Shown here: one piece after another, positions 8,035 to 17,519 of the stretch
Layout: the number at the start of each line of letters is the position of its first letter
Numbering within the stretch: the stretch's first letter is position 1
Assembly (NCBI GenBank): GCA_947066955.1
Contig: CAMTAF010000006.1
Location: 1 to 59,829, forward strand
Length of the DNA: 59,829 nt
Reading direction: 5' to 3'
From: an uncultured Hungatella sp.
GTDB lineage: Bacteria; Bacillota; Clostridia; Lachnospirales; Lachnospiraceae
Translations under genes and position numbers: made by a program
The notes under the pieces: model-generated
Database searches by the model: none
Told to the model about the DNA's origin: nothing
What the model saw: the letters and a program-made list of their open reading frames with translations, nothing else

Positions 8035-8931
8035 TCACTGAAAGTATCCGTAATTTTTCATGTACAGCTCGCTGTCCCGCCACTCCTTGCGGACCTTGAC
8101 CCACAGCTGCAGATTCACCCTAGCGCCCATAAGGTTCTCGATCTCCCTGCGGGCAGCGCTGCCGATCCTCTTGAGCATGGATCCGCCCCTGCCGATGATG
8201 ATCCCTTTGTGGGAATCTCTCTCGCACACAATGGTGGCCTCGATGTCAAACAGCCCGTTCTTCCGCTCCTTCATGGACTCTATGGTCACCGCTATGCCGT
8301 GGGGGATCTCATCCTCCAGAAGCCTTAGGGCTTTCTCCCGGATCAGCTCGGCAACGATCTGCCGCATAGGCTGGTCCGTGACCGTGTCCTCGTCATAGTA
8401 CTGAGGGCCGCAGGGAAGATACTTGAATATAAGCTCTGTCATCTTTTCCGTGTTCTTGTCTTTTAATGCCGACACAGGCACGATCTCAGCGAAACCGCAG
8501 ACCTTCTCGTAAGCCTCTATGCAGGCCAGGATATGGTCCTGGTTCTTCACCGTGTCAATCTTATTGATCACCAGGATGACCGGCGTCTTCACCTTTCCCA
8601 GGATCTCTGCGATGTGGCGCTCCCCTGCCCCGATGAAGGTGGAGGGTTCCACCAGCCAGAGGATCACGTCCACCTCCTTTAGTGTACCCTCCGCCACGCT
8701 GACCATGTATTCCCCCAGCTTATTTTTTGCCTTGTGGATACCCGGGGTGTCCAGAAAAATAATCTGGCCCCGCTTGTCGGTATACACGGTCTGGATCCGG
8801 TTCCTGGTGGTCTGGGGCTTTTCCGATGTGATGGCGATCTTCTGGCCGATGAGATGATTCATCAGAGTGGATTTCCCCACATTTGGCCTGCCCACCAGGG
8901 CCGCAAAGCCTGACTTGAAATTGTCTTCCAT
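8035..8931 (-). CDS. era: GTPase Era
   Basis: A 298-residue Ras-like GTPase with a KH domain that acts in 16S rRNA maturation and 30S assembly. Motifs: G1 GRPNVGKS (14-21), G3 DTPGIHKAKN (about 60), G4 NKID (about 123), and the KH segment GIIIGRGGSMLKRIG near residue 240. The start ATG follows directly on the stop codon of the protease gene. The ribosome site GGGAGAGGA lies within the end of that gene, so the two are translationally linked. Confidence 0.97.
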   Translation of the reverse strand: MEDNFKSGFAALVGRPNVGKSTLMNHLIGQKIAITSEKPQTTRNRIQTVYTDKRGQIIFLDTPGIHKAKNKLGEYMVSVAEGTLKEVDVILWLVEPSTFIGAGERHIAEILGKVKTPVILVINKIDTVKNQDHILACIEAYEKVCGFAEIVPVSALKDKNTEKMTELIFKYLPCGPQYYDEDTVTDQPMRQIVAELIREKALRLLEDEIPHGIAVTIESMKERKNGLFDIEATIVCERDSHKGIIIGRGGSMLKRIGSAARREIENLMGARVNLQLWVKVRKEWRDSELYMKNYGYFQ

Positions 8932-11868
8932 TTAGTCCTCTCCCTCGGCTGTGGTAAACAGGGTCTTGATCTCGCCGAACAGACTCTGGTCTGTCTCGAT
9001 CTTCTCCTCGTTTCCGATGGTACAGATGCTCCCTGTTTCCAGGATGGCCTTCACGATCCCCGAAAGAGCCCGGATATCCCCGGCAACCGCGTCCAGCACC
9101 TGATCCCGCTCCTCCTGAAGCATCTCATCGGTGACTCCGGACAAGTAGGCGGACAGACCCCTGGCTCCCTTGTCCGACGGGTTTAAGGGAGTGTCCATGG
9201 AGCTGATGGTTCCGATGACGTACTTGGTCATGTCCCTCTCATCCGCGTCAAATTCCTCCAGATATTTTACCATATCCTCATAGACCTGGTTGGTCCGGGC
9301 CACGTTGGGATCCCGGTAAGATACAAAATATCCCTCCCCGGACCGCCCGAACCCGCTCATGCAGCCGTAGGCGCCGCCCTTTACTCTCAAGTTCAGCCAC
9401 AGATAGTCGTAGCTTAAGATCAGCTTCAGAATTCTCAAGGCTCCGGTGTACTCATAGCCGGCCTGGAGGAAATTGCCGCACCTGGCCACATAATTTACCT
9501 GAGACGCGGTCTTGAATCCCTCGTTTCTGTTGCCTGCCTTGAAAGTGTACGGGTATCTCTCTCTGCTGCCCGCGCCAAGCCGGCCTGTCAGTTTCTTCAT
9601 GGAGGACCGCAGCCGGGCAAATCCCTCCTGATCCGCAGTGTAGCTCACCAGCATGTTATCCACCGTAAACAGCTTTGCCGCCACCTCTTTTAATTTTCCT
9701 ATGAGCTTCTGGGGATCCTGGTCAAAGTCCTTCACCGCGCTCTCCAAAAACTGGTAGAAGCCGATGCCTCCCACCTTGTCGTTAAAGGAGGAGGTGGGGG
9801 AGAAATAGGAGGTGGCCCTGGAAACCGCCGCGCTGTGGCTGGCATTTTCCAGCCGCATCCTTGAGCGGGATTTCGTCTCCCTGAGGATCTCTCCCAGGCG
9901 CTTCTGATCCTCCAGCCTGGAGGTGGTGAGGATCTCCCCCGTGATGTCAAAGGCAAAGTCCAGCTTCTCATACAAGACCCTGGCTTCTGCCATAAATGCC
10001 CCCTCAAACCCAGGCAGATTCCTTAAGTCCACATAGGAGACAGCGCTGAAGCTGATGCCGCCGCTGTTTAAGTGGATCTCGCTGGTTAAATCGCTGTAGG
10101 AATAATTTTCCGTGTCCACGTACCCCAGAACTGCCTTCAAAAGGCCCACATAAGGAATATCCTCCGCCGGAACCCGGTCCGTGTTAAACAAGATCCGGAC
10201 ATACCCGATGCCGGAGGTAAACATGTCGTGGTGCAGCACCTGGACCCCGTCTATTAAGTGCTCCGTCCAGTTCACCTTTTCCGCCTCCCGGCTTATGTCC
10301 GACCGCTTCAGCATGGGGATTAACTCCAGCTCCTCCCTGGTGGAAGGGGTGTCCTGGTACTCTTTTAACTCCTGAGTCTCACGAATCAGGCGGCTGATTT
10401 CCTCCCCTGACAGTCCTTCCTTGTACCGGGCCAGCTTCCCGGCCAGGGCAGCGTCCTCCCTGGCAGTGAGATTCTTCTCCGGCTTCACAACAAGGACAGC
10501 CTCAAAGGGATTGTCCAGAAGCCAGGTTTTGATCAGCTCCTCAAAATATCCCTTCTCCACAGCCTCTTTCAGGAAGTCGAAGGTGGCCTGATACTCCAGA
10601 TGCATCAGGGGATCTCCGCCGTAGAGCCAGCTGTCTAAGGACTGAAGTCCGTACATCAGGCCTTTGGGCGTGGTGCCGTAGTCCGCCTCCCGATACTTAA
10701 ATTCCCAGTAGTTTAAGCCTGCTTTCAGGCTCTTTTGATTGATCCCCTGGTCTGCCAGCTTCCTCAAGGTTCCCTTCACCACTGCCAGGAATTCCCCCTT
10801 CTGGCACGGGTCCGCCCCCTTGGCCACCACAGAGAAGCAGGGCTGCAAAGTCCCGCTGTCGTAGCCTCCGAAGATGTCGTGGCCGATGCCCGCGTCCAAA
10901 AGAGCCTGCTTTAAGGGGGCGCCAGGAGCATTGATCAGGGTGTACTCCAGGATCTGGAAGGCCACATAGAGCTTGGGATCCAGGTCCGTCCCCACCACAT
11001 TGGCGACGGACAGATAGGTATTGTGCTCCTCCTCTTCCTCCTCTGTGATGGAGTAGGAGATCTCCTCGCTCTTTGGCCGGTCAAAGGGCTGCTGCATGGC
11101 GATCTCGGAGTCCACCTCCAGCCTGTCATAACCCTTTAAGTAGGCCTCATCCAGCCAGGCCAGGGTCTCGGCCATATCCATGTTCCCGTAAAGGTAGATA
11201 TAGCTGTTGGAGGGGTGATAGTAGGTCCTGTGGAAATCCAGGAACTCCTCATAGGTCAGCCGGGGGATATCCTTGGGATCCCCCCCCGACTCGTTGCCGT
11301 AGCAGGTGTCCGGAAACAGCATCTTCTGGGTGTACCTCTCCAGCACGCTCTCCGGCGAGGAAAAGGCGCCCTTCATCTCATTGTAGACCACTCCGTTGTA
11401 TTTAAGCTCCCCCTCTTCCGATTCCAGCTCATAGTGCCAGCCTTCCTGCATGAAGATCTTGGGCTCCTGGTAAATATTGGGGTGGAGCACCGCGTCCATG
11501 TACACATCCATAAGATTGCGGAAATCTTTGTCATTGGTGCTGGCCACCGGGTACACGGTCTTGTCCGGGTAGGTCATGGCGTTTAAAAATGTGTTCAGGG
11601 ATCCTTTTACCAGTTCCACAAAAGGGTCCTTTACGGGAAATTTTTCCGAACCGCACAGAACGCTGTGCTCTAAGATATGGGCCACCCCTGTGCTGTCTGC
11701 CGGAGGAGTCCGAAAACCGATGGAGAACACCTTGTTCTCGTCGTCATTGGACAGAAGAAACAGTTTGGCGCCGCTTTTTTTATGCTCCAGAATATAGGCA
11801 ACGGAATTCAGCTCCGCCACCTGCCTTTTCTCTTTGAGATCATAGGCTTCCAAGTCTTTTATCGTCAT
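8932..11868 (-). CDS. Insulinase-family zinc protease (M16C, presequence-protease-like)
   Basis: A 978-residue protein with the inverted zinc motif HILEH at residues 64-68 and the distal glutamate in NEMKGAFSSPE. The two-halved M16C architecture continues to the C-terminus, with SYRDPNVARTNQVYEDM in the last M16-like domain. Such proteases degrade unfolded peptides inside a closed chamber and act in the cytosol, since no signal peptide is seen. I start at 11868, where AAAGGAATGAG precedes the ATG; the track start at 11895 has no site. It is immediately followed by era. Confidence 0.92.
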   Translation of the reverse strand: MTIKDLEAYDLKEKRQVAELNSVAYILEHKKSGAKLFLLSNDDENKVFSIGFRTPPADSTGVAHILEHSVLCGSEKFPVKDPFVELVKGSLNTFLNAMTYPDKTVYPVASTNDKDFRNLMDVYMDAVLHPNIYQEPKIFMQEGWHYELESEEGELKYNGVVYNEMKGAFSSPESVLERYTQKMLFPDTCYGNESGGDPKDIPRLTYEEFLDFHRTYYHPSNSYIYLYGNMDMAETLAWLDEAYLKGYDRLEVDSEIAMQQPFDRPKSEEISYSITEEEEEEHNTYLSVANVVGTDLDPKLYVAFQILEYTLINAPGAPLKQALLDAGIGHDIFGGYDSGTLQPCFSVVAKGADPCQKGEFLAVVKGTLRKLADQGINQKSLKAGLNYWEFKYREADYGTTPKGLMYGLQSLDSWLYGGDPLMHLEYQATFDFLKEAVEKGYFEELIKTWLLDNPFEAVLVVKPEKNLTAREDAALAGKLARYKEGLSGEEISRLIRETQELKEYQDTPSTREELELIPMLKRSDISREAEKVNWTEHLIDGVQVLHHDMFTSGIGYVRILFNTDRVPAEDIPYVGLLKAVLGYVDTENYSYSDLTSEIHLNSGGISFSAVSYVDLRNLPGFEGAFMAEARVLYEKLDFAFDITGEILTTSRLEDQKRLGEILRETKSRSRMRLENASHSAAVSRATSYFSPTSSFNDKVGGIGFYQFLESAVKDFDQDPQKLIGKLKEVAAKLFTVDNMLVSYTADQEGFARLRSSMKKLTGRLGAGSRERYPYTFKAGNRNEGFKTASQVNYVARCGNFLQAGYEYTGALRILKLILSYDYLWLNLRVKGGAYGCMSGFGRSGEGYFVSYRDPNVARTNQVYEDMVKYLEEFDADERDMTKYVIGTISSMDTPLNPSDKGARGLSAYLSGVTDEMLQEERDQVLDAVAGDIRALSGIVKAILETGSICTIGNEEKIETDQSLFGEIKTLFTTAEGED

Positions 11869-11947
11869 ATCATTCTCATTCCTTTCTATACCCAACAGGC
11901 GGCATGTAGATATCTTGTGAAGGTCTCTGTCATATTATCCGCCGCTG

Positions 11948-12769
11948 CTACATATTCCCCATAAGCTTATCTTTTAAGATCGCCGCGCACTCCCTGACGC
12001 ACAAGTGCAGAAATAAGATCCTGTCCGAGGGCGCGCCGATTCCGCAGACTTCATGGATCCCCCATCTCCGGGCGATCTGGGTAGCTCTGAACACATGGAA
12101 ATTGCTGGTGAGCACCCCGATCTGGATGGGCTTGTCCTCTGCCACCATGTAGGGGCCCGGCGGGATGTCCGGCTGGCCGGTTCTCTGCCTGTCCCTCTCA
12201 TCCTCTAAGCGGTCAATGATCTCCTTGCTGTATGAGATGTTCTGGGCCGTGCTCTGGGAGCGGTCCTCCATAACCAGCTGCCTCTCCGGAACCCCGTTGT
12301 AGCGCAAATACTCATACATCATCCGGGCCTCGCTGGCCGGCTCATCCCGCCCCTGTCCGCCTGAAAGGATCCACACCGTGTCCGGGTTCCTCTGGCTGTA
12401 CTCGATGGCCCTGTCCAGGCGCTTCTGAAGGGAGCTGCTGATCCTTCCCTCCTCCACCTTTGCCCCCAGGACAATCACGTAGTCCAGGTTCGGGGTATTA
12501 GCGGAAGCTGCCCCCAAAAACACCAGCACCTCCACGGCACACAGGATCACTATGGAGGCCCCAAGAAATGTGAATGCCGACACGGAGAGCCACAGAGGGA
12601 TCCTTCTGGGATAAAACCGGCTGTACGCCATGCCCCCCGTCAGGGCCATCAGAAACATGGCGGCCAAAGGCCAGAACCAGGCAAAGGATGTGGAAAAACC
12701 GGAATAGCACACGATCACTCCATAATAAGCCAGGCACACTGCCGCGCCGATCCCTGTTACCCACATCAT
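11948..12769 (-). CDS. YdcF/SanA family (DUF218) membrane protein
   Basis: A 273-residue protein with three N-terminal membrane helices (to about residue 90), then a DUF218 domain: YVIVLGAKVEEGRISSSLQKRLDRA, WILSGGQGRDEPASEA and the SQSTAQN segment. The domain has been proposed to act in envelope assembly and faces outside in related proteins; the reaction is not settled. It lies 5 bases after the U32 gene and ends the run of minus-strand genes starting with rnj. Confidence 0.85.
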   Translation of the reverse strand: MMWVTGIGAAVCLAYYGVIVCYSGFSTSFAWFWPLAAMFLMALTGGMAYSRFYPRRIPLWLSVSAFTFLGASIVILCAVEVLVFLGAASANTPNLDYVIVLGAKVEEGRISSSLQKRLDRAIEYSQRNPDTVWILSGGQGRDEPASEARMMYEYLRYNGVPERQLVMEDRSQSTAQNISYSKEIIDRLEDERDRQRTGQPDIPPGPYMVAEDKPIQIGVLTSNFHVFRATQIARRWGIHEVCGIGAPSDRILFLHLCVRECAAILKDKLMGNM

Positions 12770-12774
12770 AGCTT

Positions 12775-14001
12775 CTACACTTCCTTCCGTCTCAATATAT
12801 CCAATCGTTCTGTCTTTGTATCCAGATCTACGTAAAGGACCTGTCTGGCGTGGGGGGCGCTGTCCTGACTCTGTCCGTCCTGATCCCGGATGCCCTTTAC
12901 CACTGCTGCCAGATTCCGGCCGTCAGGCTTCATCACCTCGATCTCCTCGCCAACAGAAAATTTATTTTTCTGCTCAATGCGGGCTTGGCCTCTGCCATCC
13001 GTCTCCTCTACGGTCCCCAAGTAAGTATAATTTTTCACATAGGTGCTGCTCTTGTAGATATGGGCGTCGCTTCCCGGCTTCCCGAAGAAAAAGCCGGTGG
13101 TGAATTCCCGATTGGTGCATTTTCCGATCTCTTCCTTATACCACTCTAAGTTTCTTTGAAAGACCTCCGGTCCTGCGCAGTAGTCGTCAATGGCCCTCCT
13201 GTAGGCTCTTGCCACTGTGGCCACATAGAGGGCCGTTTTCATCCGCCCCTCCACCTTAAAGCTGTCGATCCCCGCTTCACAGAGCTCGGGGATATACTCC
13301 ACCATGCACAAGTCCTTGGAGTTGAAGATGAAGGTGCCTCTGTCGTTTTCGTACACAGGCAGGTACTCTCCTGGCCTGGTTTCCTCCGCGATGGCGTATT
13401 TCCACCGGCAGGGATGGGTGCAGGCCCCCTGGTTGGCGTCCCTCCCTGTAAAGAAGTTGCTCAAAAGGCAGCGCCCCGAGTAGGAGATGCACATGGCCCC
13501 GTGGACAAAGGTCTCGATCTCCATGTCCTCTGGGATCTTCTGGCGGATCTGGCGGATCTCCTCCAAGGACAGCTCCCTGGCGGACACCACTCTCTTTGCC
13601 CCCAGCCTGTGCCAGAACAGGTAAGTGCCGTAATTGGTGTTGTTGGCCTGGGTGCTGATATGCACATCCGTCTCCGGCATCACCTTCCTCGCCAGGTCAA
13701 AGACTCCTGGGTCTGAGATGATCAGGGCGTCGGGCTTTACGTCTCTCAGCTGGTGAAAATATTCCTCCACCCCGTCAAGATCCTGGTTGTGGGCCAGGAT
13801 GTTGGCGGTGACATACACCTTCACTCCCCGGCTGTGGGCGAATTCCACTCCCTCCCTCATGTCATCCAGGGAAAAATTGTGGGCTTTGGCCCGGAGGCCG
13901 AAAGCCTCCCCTCCTATATATACCGCATCCGCCCCGTAGGCCACCGCTGTCTTTAAAACCTCCAGGCTTCCCGCCGGTATCAGTAATTCAGGTTTTTTCA
14001 T
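12775..14001 (-). CDS. Peptidase U32-family protein, TrhP-like tRNA hydroxylation factor
   Basis: A 408-residue protein with the U32 signature ETFVHGAMCISYSGRCLLS near residue 163 and N-terminal PELLIPAGSLEVLKTAVAYGADAVYIGG. U32 proteins next to trmR (YrrN/YrrO, TrhP) are known to carry out the first step, 5-hydroxylation of uridine 34 in tRNA, using a prephenate-derived cofactor. The name peptidase is historical. The gene overlaps trmR by four bases (ATGA), which supports the tRNA role. Cysteines at GACTHPCRWKY fit the iron-sulfur ligands of this group. Confidence 0.88.
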   Translation of the reverse strand: MKKPELLIPAGSLEVLKTAVAYGADAVYIGGEAFGLRAKAHNFSLDDMREGVEFAHSRGVKVYVTANILAHNQDLDGVEEYFHQLRDVKPDALIISDPGVFDLARKVMPETDVHISTQANNTNYGTYLFWHRLGAKRVVSARELSLEEIRQIRQKIPEDMEIETFVHGAMCISYSGRCLLSNFFTGRDANQGACTHPCRWKYAIAEETRPGEYLPVYENDRGTFIFNSKDLCMVEYIPELCEAGIDSFKVEGRMKTALYVATVARAYRRAIDDYCAGPEVFQRNLEWYKEEIGKCTNREFTTGFFFGKPGSDAHIYKSSTYVKNYTYLGTVEETDGRGQARIEQKNKFSVGEEIEVMKPDGRNLAAVVKGIRDQDGQSQDSAPHARQVLYVDLDTKTERLDILRRKEV

Positions 14002-14651
14002 AGTGTTCCTTCCTTTAAAACGCTGATAGCCGCCCCATCCCCCATGGGCACCACGGCGGTCTCCAGCCCCCTGGTATGCTTGAGAGCATACAGGTATTCC
14101 CGCATCCGGCTGTGGATAGTCCGGTCTCTCCTCTCCACCCCGTAGCGGGACTGGACAATGGTCCCGTCCTGGAGCACATTGTCGGAAAAAAGCACTGCCC
14201 CGGGGGACAAAAGCTCCAGGATCCTGGGAAGCCAGCGGATATACTGGCCTTTTGCCGCATCCATAAAGATAAAGTCATAGGGACCCGAAAGTTCTCCCAA
14301 GAGCTCCTGGGCGTCGCCTTCCAGCAGTGTGATCCGCTCCTCCATGGCAGCCTCCTTAAAATTGGCCCTGGCCGCCTCTATGTGGGGCCGGTATTTTTCA
14401 ATGGTGGTGATTCTGCACCCTGCAGGCATCACCTGGGCCATCAATAGAGCAGAATAGCCTACGGCTGTCCCCACTTCCAGGATGGCCCCAGGCTGTCTTG
14501 CCGCTACCAGTGTTTTCAGTAATGCTCCGGTCTCTTTCTTGATAATGGGGATGTTCTTTTTCCGGGCCTCGCCGGCGATCCTCTCCAAAAGCTCTCCCTG
14601 ATCGGATTCCAGAGAGCGGATATAGTCCCGGACCCTCTCGTCTGTGATCAT
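13998..14651 (-). CDS. trmR: tRNA 5-hydroxyuridine methyltransferase (O-methyltransferase family 3)
   Basis: A 217-residue SAM-dependent O-methyltransferase. The SAM site is AILEVGTAVGYSALLMA (about 57), the acidic residue follows in TTIEKYRPHIEAA, and the metal-site DAAKGQY is near residue 130. In Bacillus, TrmR (YrrM) methylates 5-hydroxyuridine at tRNA position 34 to give 5-methoxyuridine. The four-base overlaps with both neighbours (ATGA at each end) indicate one translationally coupled operon with the hydroxylating U32 protein. Confidence 0.87.
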   Translation of the reverse strand: MITDERVRDYIRSLESDQGELLERIAGEARKKNIPIIKKETGALLKTLVAARQPGAILEVGTAVGYSALLMAQVMPAGCRITTIEKYRPHIEAARANFKEAAMEERITLLEGDAQELLGELSGPYDFIFMDAAKGQYIRWLPRILELLSPGAVLFSDNVLQDGTIVQSRYGVERRDRTIHSRMREYLYALKHTRGLETAVVPMGDGAAISVLKEGTL

Positions 14652-15058
14652 TCTTCTGGTTCCTCTTCCTGGGCGCCCTCCCTGAGAGTCAGTATGATCT
14701 CCTTGGAGGTCATGGAATTGTTCAGCAGATAGGTTCCTGCCTCCACCGGATTCTCCGACCCTCCGTAGTCATAGAACAGGCTCTGTATCAAAAACGCGTA
14801 CCGATTCTTTATTAAGCCTCCCCGCTCCAGAGCCGCCGCAATGTCCGACAGCTCCTCCCCCTCGCCGATGGTCACTCTCATGTTCACCCCCGGCTTTGAG
14901 GCGGCGGCAGAGGAGTAAAAGATATCATGGCCGAACCCATATCCCCTGGTGATCCCCTCGTACATCACAAGAACCGCCGCCGCGCAGACAATCAGTTTCC
15001 AGGACACCCGGATAATGGTGCCTGTAACCTTGTTGATCTCATTGGTCGTATTGCTCAT
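14648..15058 (-). CDS. Short MltG/YceG-like membrane protein without catalytic domain
   Basis: A 136-residue protein: one membrane helix at 20-40, then a domain resembling the LysM-like part of the MltG endolytic transglycosylase (GEGEELSDIAAALERGGLIKNRYAFLI and AGTYLLNNSMTSKEIILTL). Full MltG has about 340 residues and a catalytic glutamate domain that is missing here. The gene sits where mltG (yrrL) lies next to trmR in Bacillus, so it is probably a reduced homologue. It may bind glycan or a partner without cutting. Confidence 0.75.
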   Translation of the reverse strand: MSNTTNEINKVTGTIIRVSWKLIVCAAAVLVMYEGITRGYGFGHDIFYSSAAASKPGVNMRVTIGEGEELSDIAAALERGGLIKNRYAFLIQSLFYDYGGSENPVEAGTYLLNNSMTSKEIILTLREGAQEEEPEE

Positions 15059-15065
15059 AGATTCC

Positions 15066-16751
15066 TCACACTTCCATTATGATGGGCAGAATCATGGGAT
15101 TCCTCTTCATCTTTTTCCACAGGAAATCGCTTAAGCTGTCCCTGATAATGTTTTTGATCTTGCCCCAGTCGCTGACACGGCGGTCTAAGCAGTCCTGAAC
15201 CGCCTCATCCACCACACGTCTTGCCTCCTCCAGAAGATCCTCGGACTCTCTCACATACACGAAGCCCCGGGAGACAATGTCCGGACCCGCCAGAAGCTGG
15301 TTGCTGTATTTCTCCAGGGTGAGCACCACAATAATGATGCCGTTCTGAGCCAGGTTCTGCCTGTCCCTGAGAACGATATTTCCCACATCCCCTACGCCCA
15401 GGCCATCCACCAGGATAGCGCCGGCCTGGACATGGTCCACCACCCGGCACTGTTCCTCGGAGAGCTCCACCACGTCTCCCGATGACATGAGAAGGATATT
15501 CTCCTTGGGGATCCCCATAGACAGCGCCAGATTCTTCTGGGCCACCAGATGGCGGTACTCGCCGTGAACCGGAAGAGCGTACTTGGGATGGGTCAGAGAG
15601 TAGATCAGCTTGATCTCCTCCTGGCAGGCATGTCCCGACACATGGGTGTCCTGGAAGATCACCTCAGCCCCCTTGATGGACAGCTCGTTGATCACCTTGG
15701 ACACAGCCTTCTCGTTGCCGGGGATAGGGTTGGAGCTGAAGATCACCACGTCCCCCGGCTTGATGGACACTTTCCTGTGGATGCTGGAAGCCATGCGGGA
15801 CAGGGCTGCCATGGACTCGCCCTGACTTCCCGTGGTGATCAGCACTGTCTTCTCGTCGGGATAATTTTTCAGATTGTCGATGTCGATCAGGGTTCCCTCC
15901 GGGATCTTGATATACCCCAGCTCGCTGGCAGTGCCTATGACATTGACCATGCTGCGCCCCTCCACCACCACCTTCCGGCCGTACTTGTAAGCGGAGTTGA
16001 TAATCTGCTGCACCCGGTCCACGTTGGAGGCGAAAGTGGCCACGATGATCCGGTTGTTCTTGTGCTCGGAGAAGATCCCGTCAAAGGTCCTTCCCACTGT
16101 CCGCTCCGACGGCGTGAAGCCTGCCCGGATGGCGTTGGTGCTGTCGCACATCAGCGCCAGCACGCCCTTCTTTCCCAGCTCCGCGAACCGCTGCAAATCT
16201 GCGGGCTCCCCGAACACCGGGGTGTAATCGATCTTAAAGTCTCCTGTGTGGAGAAGGATCCCTGCCGGCGTAAAGACGGCCAGGGCAGAGGCGTCGGCGA
16301 TGCTGTGGTTGGTCTTTACAAACTCAATGCGGAAGCACCCCAGGATAATGGACTGTCCGTGCTTTACCACTTTTCTCTTGGTGGTCCGCAAAAGATTGTG
16401 CTCCTTTAGCTTGTTCTCGATCAGCGCCACCGTCAGCCTGGTTCCGTACACCGGCACATTGATCTGCTGGAGAATATACGGCAGGGCGCCTATGTGGTCC
16501 TCATGGCCGTGTGTAATGACAAATCCCTTCACCTTCTCAATGTTCTGCTTCAGATAAGTCACATCCGGTATACAAAGATCAATGCCCAGCATGTCATCGC
16601 TGGGAAAGGCCAGGCCGCAGTCTATGACAATGATGCTGTCCTCATATTCTATGGCCGTAATATTCAATCCGATCTGCTCAAGCCCCCCCAAAGGGATGAT
16701 TTTTACTTTTTCATTTTGATTCTGATTCTGCTTTTTACTTGGTTGTCTCAA
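15066..16751 (-). CDS. rnj: Ribonuclease J
   Basis: A 561-residue metallo-beta-lactamase/beta-CASP nuclease with both 5' exonuclease and endonuclease activity in mRNA decay. Metal motif HGHEDHIGAL near residue 80, then the HTGDFKID segment, the beta-CASP MCDSTNA and SHVSGHACQEE, and the RNase J C-terminal domain. The start is TTG at 16751, with AGGAGG seven bases upstream; the N-terminal stretch is rich in Gln and Asn (KKQNQNQNE). It begins 21 bases after fur. Confidence 0.96.
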   Translation of the reverse strand: MRQPSKKQNQNQNEKVKIIPLGGLEQIGLNITAIEYEDSIIVIDCGLAFPSDDMLGIDLCIPDVTYLKQNIEKVKGFVITHGHEDHIGALPYILQQINVPVYGTRLTVALIENKLKEHNLLRTTKRKVVKHGQSIILGCFRIEFVKTNHSIADASALAVFTPAGILLHTGDFKIDYTPVFGEPADLQRFAELGKKGVLALMCDSTNAIRAGFTPSERTVGRTFDGIFSEHKNNRIIVATFASNVDRVQQIINSAYKYGRKVVVEGRSMVNVIGTASELGYIKIPEGTLIDIDNLKNYPDEKTVLITTGSQGESMAALSRMASSIHRKVSIKPGDVVIFSSNPIPGNEKAVSKVINELSIKGAEVIFQDTHVSGHACQEEIKLIYSLTHPKYALPVHGEYRHLVAQKNLALSMGIPKENILLMSSGDVVELSEEQCRVVDHVQAGAILVDGLGVGDVGNIVLRDRQNLAQNGIIIVVLTLEKYSNQLLAGPDIVSRGFVYVRESEDLLEEARRVVDEAVQDCLDRRVSDWGKIKNIIRDSLSDFLWKKMKRNPMILPIIMEV

Positions 16752-16772
16752 TCTCTTACCTCCTGTTTTATT

Positions 16773-17222
16773 TTAACTCTGTTTCTTTATCTTACACGCC
16801 CGGCAATACCCGTAGAGCTTTACCTCATGGTCCGTCACCGTGAATCCGAGACGCTCCAGCAGGCTCTGCTCCAGGGTGTCAAGCAAATCTTCTTCCAGGG
16901 AAAATACGGCTTTGCAGCCCATACATATGGCGTGATGATGATGGTGCCTCCCGCTGCCCAGCTCCTGGCCCAGTTCATACCTGGCCGACCCGTCATCCAA
17001 ACTGATTTTATCAATGATCCGCAGATCCACAAGCACCTGCAGAGTGCGGTAAACCGTGGCCAGTCCGATCTCCCGGCAGCGGCGTCTGGCCAGGTCGAAA
17101 ATCTCCTCAGCCGTCAGGTGCTCGCCTGGATTCTCTGCCATGATCTCCAGCACCAGCGTGCGCTGGGCCGTGACCTTCAGCCCTTTTTCTCTCAACAGCC
17201 GCTTAAATAAATCCTGTTCCAT
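16773..17222 (-). CDS. Fur-family transcriptional regulator
   Basis: A 149-residue repressor. The winged helix includes LKVTAQRTLVLEIM and GLATVYRTLQVL. A zinc/metal site follows with five adjacent histidines in GRHHHHHAICMGC, and a structural site C-x2-C is near the end (CRACKIKK). Which metal or peroxide it senses cannot be told from sequence alone. I start at 17222, where AAGAGGATGGGG precedes ATG. It lies in the conserved ireB-ruvX-DUF1292-fur neighbourhood. Confidence 0.92.
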   Translation of the reverse strand: MEQDLFKRLLREKGLKVTAQRTLVLEIMAENPGEHLTAEEIFDLARRRCREIGLATVYRTLQVLVDLRIIDKISLDDGSARYELGQELGSGRHHHHHAICMGCKAVFSLEEDLLDTLEQSLLERLGFTVTDHEVKLYGYCRACKIKKQS

Positions 17223-17238
17223 CCCCATCCTCTTGGCG

Positions 17239-17517
17239 CTATTTTCTCAGATCCACATCCATATCTTCCATCAATTCCGCAAAAATATTAAAAAGATAAT
17301 CCATCTCGCTGTCGTCTTCCACAAACTCGTAGACAGCCTCCTCATCCTCCTGTTTGGATCTGTCCTTTAAAATGTAACACTCGCCCTCTTCGTCATCTTC
17401 CTGCGCATCTGTCACCAGCAGATAATTCATCCCGCTGATCCTGGTCTCCTCCAGGACATAGAATTCCAATTCCTCCCCATCTGAGGTAGTCAAGGTAATC
17501 ATCTTCTCGTCATCCAT
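17239..17517 (-). CDS. DUF1292 family acidic protein (YrzB-like)
   Basis: A 92-residue strongly acidic protein matching DUF1292, with ITLTTSDGEELEFYVLEE at the start and YEFVEDDSEMDYLFNIFAEL near the end. The function is unknown. It is almost always found directly after ruvX in Firmicutes, as here with a gap of 2 bases. Confidence 0.92.
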   Translation of the reverse strand: MDDEKMITLTTSDGEELEFYVLEETRISGMNYLLVTDAQEDDEEGECYILKDRSKQEDEEAVYEFVEDDSEMDYLFNIFAELMEDMDVDLRK

Positions 17518-17519
17518 AT

